Assembly: GCA_020809705.1 (NCBI GenBank)
Contig: CP085829.1
Location: forward strand, 4,898,001-4,962,000
From: Calonectria ilicicola
Lineage: Eukaryota > Ascomycota > Sordariomycetes > Hypocreales > Nectriaceae
Direction of reading: 5' to 3'
DNA: 64,000 bases
Shown here: piece after piece, positions 23,788 to 36,131 of the stretch
Layout of the letters: the number at the start of each line of letters is the position of its first letter
Position numbering within the stretch: the stretch's first letter is position 1
Position numbers and translations under genes: made by a program
The notes under the pieces: generated by a model
Databases searched by the model: none
What the model was told of the DNA's origin: nothing
What the model saw: the letters and a program-made list of their open reading frames with translations, nothing else

Positions 23788-25450
23788 GGCTGAGCTCCGC
23801 GTCGCTAGCAGCGTCTTAGAGCAATTATCGTTTACAGCCTTGTGGCTTCACGTGGTGGCTCGACAATTTCGTGATGAAAATTCCCCCATTGATCGAGCTG
23901 CCCGGAACAGCTATAATCCGATGCATTAAAGCTGGGGAGCTCACTGGAGGCTTTGGCTTACATAATGCGCATGGGCCGAGGCCAATGGCGATTTAGAATG
24001 TAACCCACCCACTTACATCTTACAAATGCCTAGGTCCTAGGTACTTATCAGAGTGTTTCAAACGTCTCGATAAAATGCAATTCAAGGCATAGGTAAGGTT
24101 ACATCGCAGAGTCCCTGTGTGCATCATTGAGAGACTCCACCGAATTCATGCACCGGGTGATTGTCGCCATGTTATCCCAATTCCTATCTCCCCCCAATGT
24201 GCCTTACGATGCGCCCGACGGCGTCACGTCGTCACTTCGTCATCGCTACGTATTATGTCCCTTCTGCCCTACGCTCTATCCCTAAAGCTTTGATCAGGAC
24301 CCTGGCCAGATCAAACGACACGCCCAGGGTAGTTTGCTCGATAAACCCCACGCGGCTTCCTCGGCCCCTCATCTCCCAACACCTGGGACGTTGATCCTCC
24401 CTCGTGGCTGTTGGACTCACCGCATCTACACCTGCGTTGTGGCGTTGTCCCAATCAATGCTTTTTCTGCTCCCACACGCCCATCAGCCTGACAGTTCACG
24501 GTCTTTGCCACGGCAAGAGGTCAGCTCGCGGCGGTGACAACGGCCAATTGCCATCGTGCCAAAGTTGCTTTTGAACGTGCGACCGACCGTGCTCTGCCAA
24601 ATTGTGGCTGTCCCCTAGAGTGGGGGTTGACAGCAGAGACACGCTGGATCATCTGGTGCTTACATAGTCAAAGCGGCCAAGGTTGCATGAGACCGCACCT
24701 CCTCACTGGACATGGACATGTGACATCTGGGAAAAAAGAACTAGCCAGGATGAAACTGATCCTTGGCAGACCGGTGAAGTCCATGACCGGGGTATTCTCG
24801 TGATTATCCCCGGTGTGATTTGTCCTTGTAGGGAGTCGCCATCCCAGTTGCATGTTTCGGATGCGTTCACTGCAGACGTTTGTGAAAAGCCAAGATGCAA
24901 TCGTATGGTTCGGGAAAAAATCGAGGCGAAGGCTCACATGCCTCCCCTCGATACATTGTCGATTCTGTCTGTCTCAATAATTTCACAGGTTCCGTCCTCC
25001 CCCATCTCCCAAAGCAGTAAATAAAACACACTTGATATCCAAACAAGCTCTTCTCAGCTGAAGAAGCATAGAGCTTGGGGGATGTGTGCCCCCAGAGGGC
25101 ATCAACAAAATCCCAGGCCAATGTCTCAAGCTCGGCACCGCGAGGTGCACGTTTTCTTCTTCGTTTCTTTCTCTCCAGATTTGTGCTCCAAAGCCCATTG
25201 AAAGGGACTCCCCAGTCTGAAAGTCGAAGCAATGCGCCCTTTTTGGTTTGTCCATATCCCTTGCCCAACTCCAGATGCGAAACTCGCCAACGCAAAAAGA
25301 AACGCGCAAAAGAAATCCAACAAAGAAACTCCAGCCGTAGATTAAGACAGAAAAGCAAGACGTAAATTTTCCAACGAGCAATTTGAACGGTGCATCATCA
25401 TGCGCCAGGAGCGTGCGTGTGCCACAAAACAGGTCTCAGCGCAAGCCCAT
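23788..25450. other. Intergenic region between uS7m and the dsRNA-binding-like gene
   Basis: About 1.66 kb. Overlapping open frames of 60-160 codons at 24.1-25.4 kb have no domain, splice or composition support. I see nothing else. Confidence 0.4.
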
Positions 25451-25858
25451 TCACCAACTAGACCAAGACTGAGTTGGGGAGTTGGAGGCGGAGCCGCTCA
25501 ACCAATTAATGGCACACTCGGCAGCATCCTCTCTGGCGTTCTGGAGATTCTTTCCGTCATACCAGTAGCGAGCGGAGAGCGTCTTGCCGTGGACAGTAAC
25601 TCGACTCGACCAAGCGGTGCGTCCACCTAGATTAGTTAGAAGGCAATCAATAATACGATAATCAGAGAGGTCAAAACATACCACGACGATCAGATACGAT
25701 TTGAAAGACAGGAGGGCTGAGCTGATTCGTGCGACAGGTCTCTAGATATTGATTAGTTTTTTTTCTTGATCAATTGATGTAAGCATCAGCAGTATATAAG
25801 ACTTACGCTCAAGGCGTTCTTGCCAGGGGCCAGTGGCGGGAGCGTGGTGCATATCCAT
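25451..25858 (-). CDS. Small dsRNA-binding-domain-like protein, 95 residues
   Basis: Three exons, 25858-25807, 25741-25682 and 25626-25451, with introns of 65 and 55 bp. All splice phases match, and the total of 288 bases ends in an in-frame stop. The product starts MDMHHAPATGPWQERLE, continues PPVFQIVSDRRGGRTAWSS, then TLSARYWYDGKNLQNAREDA and AAECAINWL. The order of a beta strand, a second strand with conserved aromatic residues, and a terminal helix with AREDAAE resembles the dsRBM fold, in which the helix often carries K/R-A-A-x-x-A. Small single-domain proteins of this kind are widespread in ascomycetes; function unknown. RNA binding is an inference from the fold pattern. Its long 5' flank lacks any other gene. 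Confidence 0.78.
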
Positions 25859-28800
25859 TATGAAGAGTGGGTTGGTGTGGTAAGGTTTGGTGTAAGAGTC
25901 GGGTTACAAGCAGAGCGCTGACGTGCCTCGGACAGGGTTGTGGTAGAGATCGTGGAGAAAGATGAAAAAGATGGAGGTGGATCGAATCGGCGTGAAGGGG
26001 CGCGGACTCCAAGATTTATAAAGTCCAAAAGACGACGTCGAATCGGCAGTGTGAGGGTGCCTTGGGAGTGGTTGGGCAAACGAGGGGTGTGTGAGGAAGA
26101 AGGGAACTGGCAGCAAAAAAAAATTCCTGGGACGGCGACCAGCGTTTGGTTGCTAGGTGGTCCGTCTGTATCTATCCGAAGGGCCTCACAGTAGGACGAG
26201 GGCAAGCAACTGGTCGGCCTCGAAGGATTGGGGGTGTGAGGTGGCAAAAAAGGACTAGGTACCTGTAGACGGGGACGTTGTAGGTCGTTTACGCAAGGCG
26301 ATGAAATGCCCACCCAGGTATTGCAGAACAGCTATTTAAATAAACAAGATGGGGGAGTAGTAGATTGCGGCAGTGTGCCCGAGATTTGGGAAGCGGGAGG
26401 TAAGGGGAATAAATAAATTACGAGCAAGAGAGAGAGGACGACGTCAGGATAGTAAAAAAGGAGGGATGTTCAGCCACGCACAGGACGGCAAGTCTTGAGG
26501 TGGGCGAAACGGATTTCGAAAGAAGGAACGAAGCCATGACTAGCAAGTGACTACGGAGTACGGCGTACGAGCGAGGGCACAGTTAGGTAGACCGGCCCAG
26601 GGCTTGTAGTTGCTTTTTTCTTCTTACCCCTTGAGGGAGGAGGGTGGGATCTGGCACATTTGGGTAAAGCTCAACGAGCGCAGCGGAAATCCAGCTGGGG
26701 GTGGCAAACGCTGGAGGCGTGGATTGAGTTGGGAAAAAGCGCCGGGCTGCAGGGGCCGGTCCTCGGGAGCGGGTACGGAGCGGGGCGGGCTGCCGTTGTG
26801 TCTGGAGGAATTTGGGCGTTGATGAGGCTCGCGGAAGCCCGCGTTGGTGGTTGGTAGAGAGCGCGGGCATCGACATGGGGGAATGGGGCTGGCTTGCCTT
26901 GGCTGTTGGGCTACGGCGACGGGGGGCAGATTGGATGGCGGATGAGATGGGATAGGATGTGTGACGAGACGACACCGTACAGGATGGATGTAATGTCCAG
27001 AGGCTAGCCCGCCCGTAGCCAGCCAGCCGGAAGAGCTGGGGGTGTGCAGACGATTTGCCAGTGATTTCTGGGTCACTCACGGGGCGGCGCAGGGCATGAT
27101 GCACCAGGTGCAAGGGGACGGCGACGGGTCCAGGGTGCTGTTCCGTAATGTGCGAGAGCCCATGCGGCGCCATGCGGCAATGAGGAGCTAGGACATTGTT
27201 TGGGAAAGGCTAGCCAGATACAAAAAAGCAAAGTATAATGGGACCTGGAGACCGGGATGGACCAACTTCTTTGCGCACACGAGAGGGAGGAAGGGAGGGG
27301 AACGGAACGGAAAGGGGGGGGGGGTGGCCAAGTAAGTAAGTGTATGTACGTACAGTTGCAAGAAAAAGAAACGAAAGGGCTGCAAAAGCAAAATGAAGCG
27401 CGCGCCGGAGGGTGAGGAATGGAATTGGAGAGGGCGCGTGAGCAAGGAGGAGGAGAAAAAAAAAACGAACAAAAAAAAAAAAACGAAAACGATGAGGAGG
27501 TTGCATTAGACACACACCACCTCTTCCTCAATCTAGGTCGCAGGTTGGGTTGGGCACAATGATGTGCAGGAATTGTCTTGGGACATTACCAGGTTGCACG
27601 CAACGCCGTGGCATTGCATCCAACGCAGGCACCACATCAAAAAAACAGAGTGTGTGATGAGATTGAGTATCCCCAAGGTCTGTGACGGGGCGCGGAGATG
27701 GAGGGCGCCATCGCACATCGTTGCGGGCTAGTTTATCGATCCTCATCAACCCACCGCCCAGCTAAAGGTCGAGATGAACGCTGGCCACGTCAAGCCGGCG
27801 AGGTCCTTTGGTGGAATGGCATGGGCAGGGTATGCAGCGCAACGAAGCGAAAGGATGCCAGCGCAATTTAGGGTGCCAGCCGGTGGGCTGCGAGTCGTTG
27901 CTTTTCTTTTCCCCGACTTCCCTCTTGGTGCTTTTCGCGCCATTTCCAAGCTGATTGCCATGCTTTCTTCTTCCTTGGCCTAGGTGGAGAGTGATCACCA
28001 GGCCAGGACCCCCATCTCGCCCATTGCCGGATTACTGCCAGGATCTTTCATCAATGTGGGGGAGTAAGGGAGGAGCATGGACCATGGCCCATGGATCACA
28101 CATCTGGCGGCGAGTAGCTCCCGGACCTGACTGTGCTAGTTGCTTCTCTCGCAGCGTCCGTCTCCGTCTGAGAAACAGGAACTTGTTGGTTGGCCCGACC
28201 TGGCAACCACCGTCGGCCGTGATTTGCTGCTAGGGTTCATCTCTCCCATTGTTCTCTGCAGAGCCAGAGTCAAATATCGAGACTATCTTGGCGACTGCAT
28301 CCGAACGCCCATCCACCCACGCGCACAGCCAGTCCAGTGGGACACGCCCCCTCTCCCCACGAATGATTCTCTTCTTCGCTTGCTTGTGCAGTATATTAGT
28401 CACCACCAAAGCACTCTATCTTTCGCGAAGACGCGGGACGGTAGCCATGTTGAACGTCCATTACGTATGTACCGAGCGCCGCCGCCGCCGCTTGACCAGG
28501 GCCCTTTCCAACGGTATCTCGCCTAAGCGCGTCTCGCGACCACCATTTTATCCCGAAGGCGTTCAACCAGCGCAGGGATGGCTTGGACGCCTCGGGTGCG
28601 TGACGGACGGGGGGAGGGAAGGAAGGCCTGGGCTTGCCAAGGGTTCGACAAGATGGAGTTGGTCTCATCAGCCAGTGACATTCCGGCCGCCTGCCGGTTC
28701 ACTTGGTTGTTGGTTTCTCACCGCAGTTTGCATCCTCGCTGTCTGCCGGTGGGCTAACCGAAAGGGCCGGGGCGCTCTCGTCGTCGTCCAAGACAGTGTG

Positions 28801-29326
28801 TGAGAAGTGTACATTCAACAACCGGCCGGTACGGTACGTGCGCCCTGCAGTGAACCTGATTTCCCATCTGTCGGATCCCCAGACCCGCCGCCCGCGACTT
28901 CTTTTTTTCGACGAGCCAGCCAAATATGCAACCCTGAGCAATGATGCGCAGTTTTTTTTTTATGAACATACCCCCGGGCCTTTGGGGAAAAGTCTCATGT
29001 TGATGATAGGTCGGATTTCCGCCTCCAATTGTTTGTCTCTGCCGTCGGGATCACGCCCTGTTATTCGTTCTGGAACTCGCCAAAAGCGGGACACGACTGT
29101 GGACAAACGGCTTGCTTGCCCTTCGTGTGAAGCCACGTTATCTCGCCCTGCGTGGCCGCGGCGAGACGTCGACGCTGTTTCCTCTCGCCAAAAAAGGGTC
29201 TAGGCCGAGCTGAAGCTGCAAGGCATCAATACATAATCATTTACCCTGCAGCCGGGCTAGGTTCACGTCATCAAGAGTATGCGTTGTTCCGGCCGGTGCT
29301 GGCGCCAAAGAGCACGGTAACACTTG

Positions 29327-29358
<32 letters not shown>

Positions 29359-32300
29359 TTGTGTGCGTGTATGTGTGCGTGTCGCCCGTCTCTTCTTCCC
29401 TCTTCTCTGACGGGAGTGGCCGTCAGCTCGTCTCGAGACGCGCGCAAACAGCAAGGAGAAACGAGACATGAGACGAACAGAGTTGCACCGGTCGCCAGCC
29501 CACACCAGCGTGCTTACCATTGGGCTTGGATGCAGTCAGTTGAGTCGTCACCAGTCTTGACCGGTCTGCATCTGTCAATTACGACGGACGAAAGCCCCGT
29601 TTGCTACACGCCCACTCCCAGGGCGTCCGCTATAACTTTGTCATATTTCACCATCGGCGTGGCAGGCATCAGGTCGCCCCGGTCCACCGAGATCAACTCT
29701 GCAGGACCAGGGATGCCTGATGAAACCCGGGCGGCGCAGTGCCGACATCTTTCCCTCCCCCAGAGAATGCCCTCTAGCTCTCTCAATCCGCCCCGTCGGG
29801 CTGTCAACCGGCCCTATCATTTGTCCCCCTCCTCTGATCCATCTGGGCCCAGACGGTTTGCTAACCGTTACTCAGCTGCTTTACTGGGCTTTTCTCGAGC
29901 TCAGACCCTACTTCACCGGTCTGGGGAGTGGCGTAGATCCCCAACGTCAAAGCTCGGTTGATCTGGGCCTTCTACTTGTCGTCTGCCTTGCTTGCTTGCC
30001 TGTCTGCCTGTCCACAGGTCGCCTTACGGCCACAACTGTGTTTGACATGTGCGACATATTGCCGTTGTCAAGCGCGATGCGAACCTTTGTACGACTTGCC
30101 ACCGGCATCTGCCCGCGCTCTAGGCCGAGTTGGATCCGACCTTGTGGACGATGACATCTCCAATTGCTGCACTTACCACAGCCTGGTCCGCACCCATGCT
30201 GGCGTTTATGTGAGACGGGAGCTAAACTGCTGCCGTCCCGCTCCCTCGTCACTGTTGATCTGGCCCTAACCAGCAAAGCATGGCGAACTGCAGTATACAA
30301 GTACAGTACCCGTCCGTGGTTGTTTAACGGACTGGACTAGATATGTAGTCCCAGAGTGCCTCAGCGGAGACGCCCGACGGATACCTGCGCGAAGTTGGGG
30401 GCCGTCTAGATGCCGAGACAACTCTCTGTTGAACAAGGCAACATGGTACATAACTTGGTCCCGATATCGCTCACCGGATTGGTGCATGCTGGCGCTGGAC
30501 AAAGCAAAGCCTCTCGACTCTGTATTCAGGCCAGCTCAACTGCACGTATCCGTCAAAACCCGATTCCGTCCGCCCGCCCTTCAGAGTTGACCTGTGGTTG
30601 TCAATCATTGTTGCCACAGGACATGGGTATAGCGCTTCTAAAATAAGCGTTTTCTTCTCAAACGCTTAGGATACCCAATCGCTGTCCTAGACCCTCGTGA
30701 ATGCAAGATGCCCCTCTTAGCACAAGAGGTGACCCCTGATACACACTGCCCACTCAATCCACTATCTGTGATTCAAGGACCCTGGATCCTTGCCTATTGA
30801 CCGCGGACATCCCTAACTTCAACCAAGTATTTCCCTGCATTACCGATCCAATAGATGCGGTCATGATTGACCTAAGCCTTTGATACAGTAGCCCATATGT
30901 GGGAAATCGCGATTTTTTTTTATCCCGCTCCGTCGGAATTGGGATCGAGGATCGCGTATCTCCGACCCACCAACCCACCAAAAATCCCTACCCGAGCTGT
31001 TGACGTTGAAAAAGTTTGATGGATTTCGTTTCCACTCTGTTGTCAGCTTTGGGGTCGAACCAATCGCAACTTTGTCTCTCTCAAAACCCACCAGGGTAAT
31101 CTCATTCCCATCTTCACCTGATTACAGAACTATGCCCCCCAGTGTTTCGTGCAGGGGCAAACGTTCAAATCTGACAAGTCTGGGAATGGGTGAACTTTTT
31201 GGGTAATAAATTGAGGCTCATTGACCGACTGGAGAGATGATTGGCTGGGGTCCACCGTGAGCTCGGCCCTGGTTAGTGAGTGGTATAAAACGTTCGTTAT
31301 TTATTAACAAACAGGGAACTAGTTCCACGAATGCGTAAACAAAAAGAAAATTAGAGCTGAAAAGAAACTGTCAACTTGTTCCAACTTTCACCCCCACCTT
31401 TCGCACGTCTCCGGTTTGCTATTTTTTTTTTTAACCAATGGATGATGAGAGAGGTAAGACCTCTAGAGTAACATGGCGCTCAAAATTGAGGGTGCGGCAA
31501 AGCATCGTGAAACAAGACGATCAGCGATCCACAGGAGCATCCTCGGCGAAGGATGAAACGGGGCCTGCCAAGGTAAAAGCACACGTATTTTCATCCATGT
31601 AATCGGGGACAAAAGCAATGACAGCCATTGGCGCAATAGGAGGCGTGCTTGAAGGCATGCTCAAACTGTCCTTTTCTGACCAACACAACCACTAAATTTA
31701 AAATTTGTGATTCATTTTTCGTCGTCACTAAGAATTGATATGTTAACAAACCCAACCCCCAGGGTACAGTCAGCGATACGTGAAACCTTTTTTTTTTTTT
31801 TTTTTCACATTAGTTGACATAAATCAGCATGATGCTTCGGCGTGAGATTTACTCACCGATAGACATCACACGATGGAGGCTTCCTTGGAAAATTGACGTT
31901 GGCCAAGCCAACACGAGCCGACCATCCCGACATCATGCCTAGGTTGGGTCAGGTGCACCCAGACATACCTTCTTGGACGCATTGTCTGCTTGCTAGAACC
32001 AGTAGTCGACTTCGAAACTGAGGTCAGGAGGCTCATTCTTTCCCGGTTCGGCCCAGATCAGGCTTGATCAACACGATGTCTCGGATGTTGATACCGGGGA
32101 CGATGAGGTGAAAGATAATGCCGGAAAGGGGGCAGAATCTCTGCTATTTGTTCGTAGTTGACACGTTTTTGTGTCATTGTTTGCATGGGAAAAGACATTG
32201 AAGTAGATACGACCCAATTGTCTTGGAAGCTAAGTTGCCTAACTAGTGATGATGCAATATATTTGGCCCGATGTAGCAGCTCTAATGCATAAATGAGCAT

Positions 32301-34368
32301 AAAAGGTGAGCAGTCGTATTGCGATGTCTCAGAGCCGTACTGTCTAGCTTGGGGGCACTTTGCTTTGACGTATAACGTGTTGACAGCTGACATATCTCGT
32401 CGGGCCGAATGGTCTTGGCCTGCAGGAAGAATTAGTAAGAGGAGCTAACAACCAAGGCCGATGGAAAGCCTAAACTGTGATCTTTTTTATCCTGGGTTGG
32501 TAGATTTCCAATGGTGTGCATTTCCACGGCATGCCCCCGAGACTAGATATGGGTATAACTTGGGAGGAGACATGACGCGTTGGCATGTTACTGGTCACAT
32601 AAGTTCCAGGTGACCAAGATATATTTCTTTGTCAAGTTAGTCTCACATAAGATGATGGGGATCGGATGCTAGGTCGGTTCAATCAAGAAACGCCAATTGA
32701 CACCACGCCCTTGTCAATCACACATACTCTAACTCTCGCATTGATGTATCAACAACGCGAGCTATTGTTTTTTTTTTTTTTCGCCTCACCATATCCCGTT
32801 CAGATTATACTTTAGGGCAACACAAAATGATTAGCCCAGATTTGCCCTATGCGTGTATGTGTGTGTGTGCCGTCACTAGAATGTCTCATCGCCCATGGTA
32901 GGGATTTGTGACAGGCCCTCGCGGAAGGTTTCGTATTTGTGTGAGTTTGGGATTGGTCTGAATTTCGACCCCGGTGTCTTGGGCCGACGACCGGAGGAGC
33001 ACAGGATCAATCAATCAAGGGCTCACTCTTGTCTCAACAGCAAACTGTGTCAATTGAGCTCGATTCCACACACCAAAACACTGCCCCGTCCGAGATCAGA
33101 CATGGAGTCACCTGCATGGAGGATGATGCATTTGGTGTTGGCTCACGGGCTTCTCCGATGTAGGCGTGCTCATATGCATGGTGCGTAGCTTCTCTCGCTC
33201 TCTCTCTCCCCCGCCCGATTGAACTAGAAGCTCAATGCCATCAAGCATTCTCTTGGTTGAGAAACGACGCTAAACCGTCTAGTGCGAGCCCGGTACAATG
33301 GTTCATGGCCCCAACTTGCACTAGCCAAAAGTCACGATGCGTCGATGCCCAAGCAAAATTCTAGATCTACACCTGAGTCCAGTCTCTAAAATAAATTTTG
33401 TGAGAAATCTCCGGTGTGCGCTCGATGCCGATCCTCCGCATTAGCTGGAGACCCGTGGGTCTTTGAATGGGGGCCATTACATCAGACTTTTTGAGACATC
33501 CATCCGCATCGTGAGTCGTCCATCGCAGGTCGTCTCGGATAGCAAATCCATCCGGAAACCAGAGAAGTCGCCATGTAGCCAGAAAGCTGGTAAGAGTTTT
33601 TGCCACATTGAGGCTTTGTCTAGTCTGATAGTGGGCAAGTTAAGGGGGGAGCGAAGATCTGCACATGGAATAAGAAACGAAATGTTTTATGGCTGGGATG
33701 GCATCTTTGCTTATTCTCGAGCTTGCTCAGACGGAGACATGAGAAATGCCGATTGAAAAAAAAAGCTTTCTTGTCGTCTGTTCTTCAGGGTCCGAAAGGT
33801 CCGATGCGGAGGCTCAAATCAAGGCACTAACCCATTGGCAGGTGATCTAGTCGGTGGTCGATTAGGGCGGTGTTTGTTCTAATGGCCATCAGAATGCGAC
33901 AATGAGACTCTAAGCAGCCACCCTGTAGCCACTCACGACGGACTGGTGTCAATGTTTGACAGCTTTAGGTCAGCTGCATAGACGCCATGTTCTAGTCCAT
34001 TACGGGCATCGAGCGGCCGAGGAAAGACATTGCTATCAGCCAACGGAATCCTGGTGTAACCCGAGACTTTGGTGACCGTAAAAACACCATCCAGGAAGCA
34101 GCTTTTGTCTCATCCCCATCTCCCCCGCACAAACGCACACCGATGTGGCAGCAGGATGCAATCTGTCAGCCACTAAGCCAAGAGAAGCCAGGTCTCAGGT
34201 GGCCTCCAACTACCACAATTGCAAATGAAGCAAGCAAAGACCGGATTCCCTACCATGGGCAACTATGCCTATTCACCCTCGTATACACCGATTGATCACT
34301 ATCTAAGGCCACCCGTCAACGCAGCGTTGCTCTCTAGGATGGAGATTGCAGCCAGCATTCCATCAAGA
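25859..34368. other. Gene desert of about 8.5 kb
   Basis: I find no gene with domain, splice or codon support on either strand. The longest open frames (26583-27173 minus, 29152-29961 plus, 28249-28803 plus) are Pro/Ser/Arg-rich or built on a dinucleotide repeat and lack recognisable motifs. Base composition is ordinary, unlike the A/T block at 46 kb, so this is not a RIP-killed transposon. Homopolymer runs occur at about 27,314-27,326 (G), 27,456-27,484 (A), 31,787-31,805 (T) and 32,766-32,780 (T). It may hold long leaders, non-coding RNA or a badly decayed gene. Confidence 0.5.
29331..29357. repeat. GT dinucleotide microsatellite
   Basis: About 13 uninterrupted GT units, followed by a degenerate TG-rich stretch to about 29,385. 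Confidence 0.9.
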
Positions 34369-34460
34369 GCGGGTTTAGCTCAGTTGGGAGAGCGTCAGAC
34401 TGAAGTCAAACTTCGGGAATCGTTATCTGAAGGTCGTGTGTTCGATCCACACAAACCGCA
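34369..34460 (+). tRNA. tRNA-Phe (anticodon GAA) with a 19-nt intron
   Basis: Exon 1 is 34369-34405 and exon 2 is 34425-34460; the intron 34406-34424 sits one base 3' of the anticodon, the usual nuclear position. The mature tRNA is 73 nt without CCA. The D arm is GCTCAGTTGGGAGAGC, the anticodon stem TCAGA/TCTGA encloses CTGAAGA, and the T arm is GTGTG TTCGATC CACAC. The acceptor stem GCGGGTT/AAACCGC has one G-A mismatch at pair 5-68; I recall the same mismatch in Neurospora tRNA-Phe, but this is unverified. Internal A and B boxes are intact. A hydrolase gene begins only 139 bp downstream. Confidence 0.96.
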
Positions 34461-34599
34461 CTTGCTTACTTTTTGCGTCCTCGCCTCACATCCAATTTCA
34501 TTTGCTGAAAGCGCAGATTGGTTTTTTTTGTTGGGTTCAGTCAGCTTGGTTGGTCGTGTGCGCAGGAATACCCAGACATTCTGATCACATGCATACATC

Positions 34600-35514
34600 A
34601 TGGACGGGTCTGCGCTTGAGACAACAGTCACCCCACTTTTTGGAGATATTCATGTCCTCCTCCCCGCGGCGCGGCATTCCCATACCGTTGTTTTGCTCCA
34701 TGGCCGCGGATGTACTGGAGAGGAGTTTGCCGATGAGCTCTTTGAATCAAATCTGGCCAATGGACTGAGCCTGCGAGAAGCGCTACCGGAGTGCAAGTGG
34801 GTGTTTCCATCATCGCGGGAGCTGTGGAGTGCCACCTTTGAGGAGCATATCCCGACATGGTTCGAAGCGCACTCCTTGACGGACATTACGGCTAGACAGG
34901 ATTTGCAGGTTGGAGGGATCGAAGATTCTGTCTCCCATGTTTGCAAAATTATCGAGGAAGAGGTCCAATTGCTCGGTGGAAAGACAGAAAAATTGGTCTT
35001 GGGGGGCATAAGCCAAGGTGGCGCAATTGCAATCTGGACTCTACTCTACATGCGCAAAAGAGGCATTCAAGGATTGGGGGCGTTTATTGGAGCTAGCACT
35101 TGGCTTCCATTCGCAGACAATGTTCGAAGCGTGCTCTTAGCAGGTTCAGAACCACATTCTGCGCCGTCAAGTTTTGATTCATTTATCAAGGACATGATGA
35201 TCCCCCTGCCGGAGCAAACTGAAAAGGAATGTTTCGAAGCCATCCTGTCAACCCCAGTCTTTTTGGGACACGGGACTGACGATGCATATGTTGATGTGAA
35301 CCTTGGGAAAGAAGCGATGGAAATTCTATCGGGTGTCGGTTTTAAAGTGCAGTGGAGGGAATACACGGGAGCAGAGCAAGAGGGCCACTGGCTCAAGGTG
35401 CCACAGGAGGTGGACGATATCCGCATATTCCTCGCAGCACAAGGCATAGGAGGCCCTGGTGTAGAGCATCCATCTAGCGATGGACAACGCCGAGGGTTTT
35501 CGGGACTCGTATGA
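34600..35514 (+). CDS. Acyl-protein thioesterase / carboxylesterase-like alpha/beta-hydrolase
   Basis: A single exon encodes 304 residues. The alpha/beta-hydrolase pattern of the APT/phospholipase-carboxylesterase family is complete: oxyanion loop VVLLHGRGCTG (about 30-40), nucleophile elbow GGISQGG with Ser138, acid in FLGHGTDDAYV (Asp228) and catalytic His263 in EGHW. Length is somewhat above the 220-240 residues of classical APT1, with an extra ~40 residues between the nucleophile and the acid and a short tail after the last helix. Classical members remove palmitate from proteins or hydrolyse lysophospholipids; this enlarged fungal subgroup has no assigned substrate. The start is the ATG in ACATCATGG. 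No intron. Confidence 0.88.
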   Translation: MDGSALETTVTPLFGDIHVLLPAARHSHTVVLLHGRGCTGEEFADELFESNLANGLSLREALPECKWVFPSSRELWSATFEEHIPTWFEAHSLTDITARQDLQVGGIEDSVSHVCKIIEEEVQLLGGKTEKLVLGGISQGGAIAIWTLLYMRKRGIQGLGAFIGASTWLPFADNVRSVLLAGSEPHSAPSSFDSFIKDMMIPLPEQTEKECFEAILSTPVFLGHGTDDAYVDVNLGKEAMEILSGVGFKVQWREYTGAEQEGHWLKVPQEVDDIRIFLAAQGIGGPGVEHPSSDGQRRGFSGLV

Positions 35515-36131
35515 TGAAAGATGATATGTGTTGAATAACTTTACTTTATGAATTTTCGATGGGTTCAGTTTCCACTCGACCGGCGTAATTATTCGGCCTT
35601 CGTATGTAACAAGGAGGCGTTAATAGCCTAAACGAGTATAAATTAAATAAATAAAATATTAACAAATCCGCCATATATGACAAATTTATCTCATTGACAT
35701 TTCTCTCCAATATTGTTTATTTGAGACCGCGTTGTGGAGAAATTTGCGCCGTCCCCGCCTGCGCAACAACAACAACAACAACAACAACAAGAAGAAGAAG
35801 AAGAAGAAGAAGAAGAAGAAGAAAAGGCTGCCAATGCCTGCAAGGGAGTTTTTATAGAGATAATTTTGTACCAAAAAATTGTCATTTGTGTATTGATTAC
35901 TAACTGAGTGAAGCAAATTTCATGCCTAGATCATCTTGTGTATCCCCAGAACCCAGCCAAGGAAAAATCTGAAAAAGAAAATGCAATGATGTTATTCGAT
36001 GATGAATAAAGTTGGTTTTCAAGGAATGAATGAAAAAAAATTAGACAGAGGCGGAAATGAAAAAAAAAAAGCACCCAAAATATTTTTTCCACCTGATACA
36101 TTGGTAACTAATCCTCTGAATAAGGAAGAGG
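35515..36131. other. Convergent intergenic region
   Basis: A/T-rich 3' flanks of the hydrolase and the kinase, with a compound trinucleotide repeat (listed separately). No gene. Confidence 0.45.
35764..35825. repeat. Compound (CAA)n-(GAA)n microsatellite
   Basis: About nine CAA units run directly into about eleven GAA units. It generates the poly-S/poly-C/poly-R frames seen on both strands here; none is a gene. Confidence 0.95.

Noticed and set aside
26583..27173. 196-codon open frame on the minus strand
   Set aside because: Pro/Ser/Arg-rich, overlaps other open frames on both strands, no start context or homology clue.
29152..29961. 269-codon open frame on the plus strand
   Set aside because: It runs through the GT microsatellite (Cys/Val repeat), has no domain and no conserved pattern. 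Open by chance in G/C-rich DNA.
35686..35916. Frames encoding poly-Phe, poly-Ser/Cys or poly-Arg
   Set aside because: All are readings of the compound CAA/GAA microsatellite.
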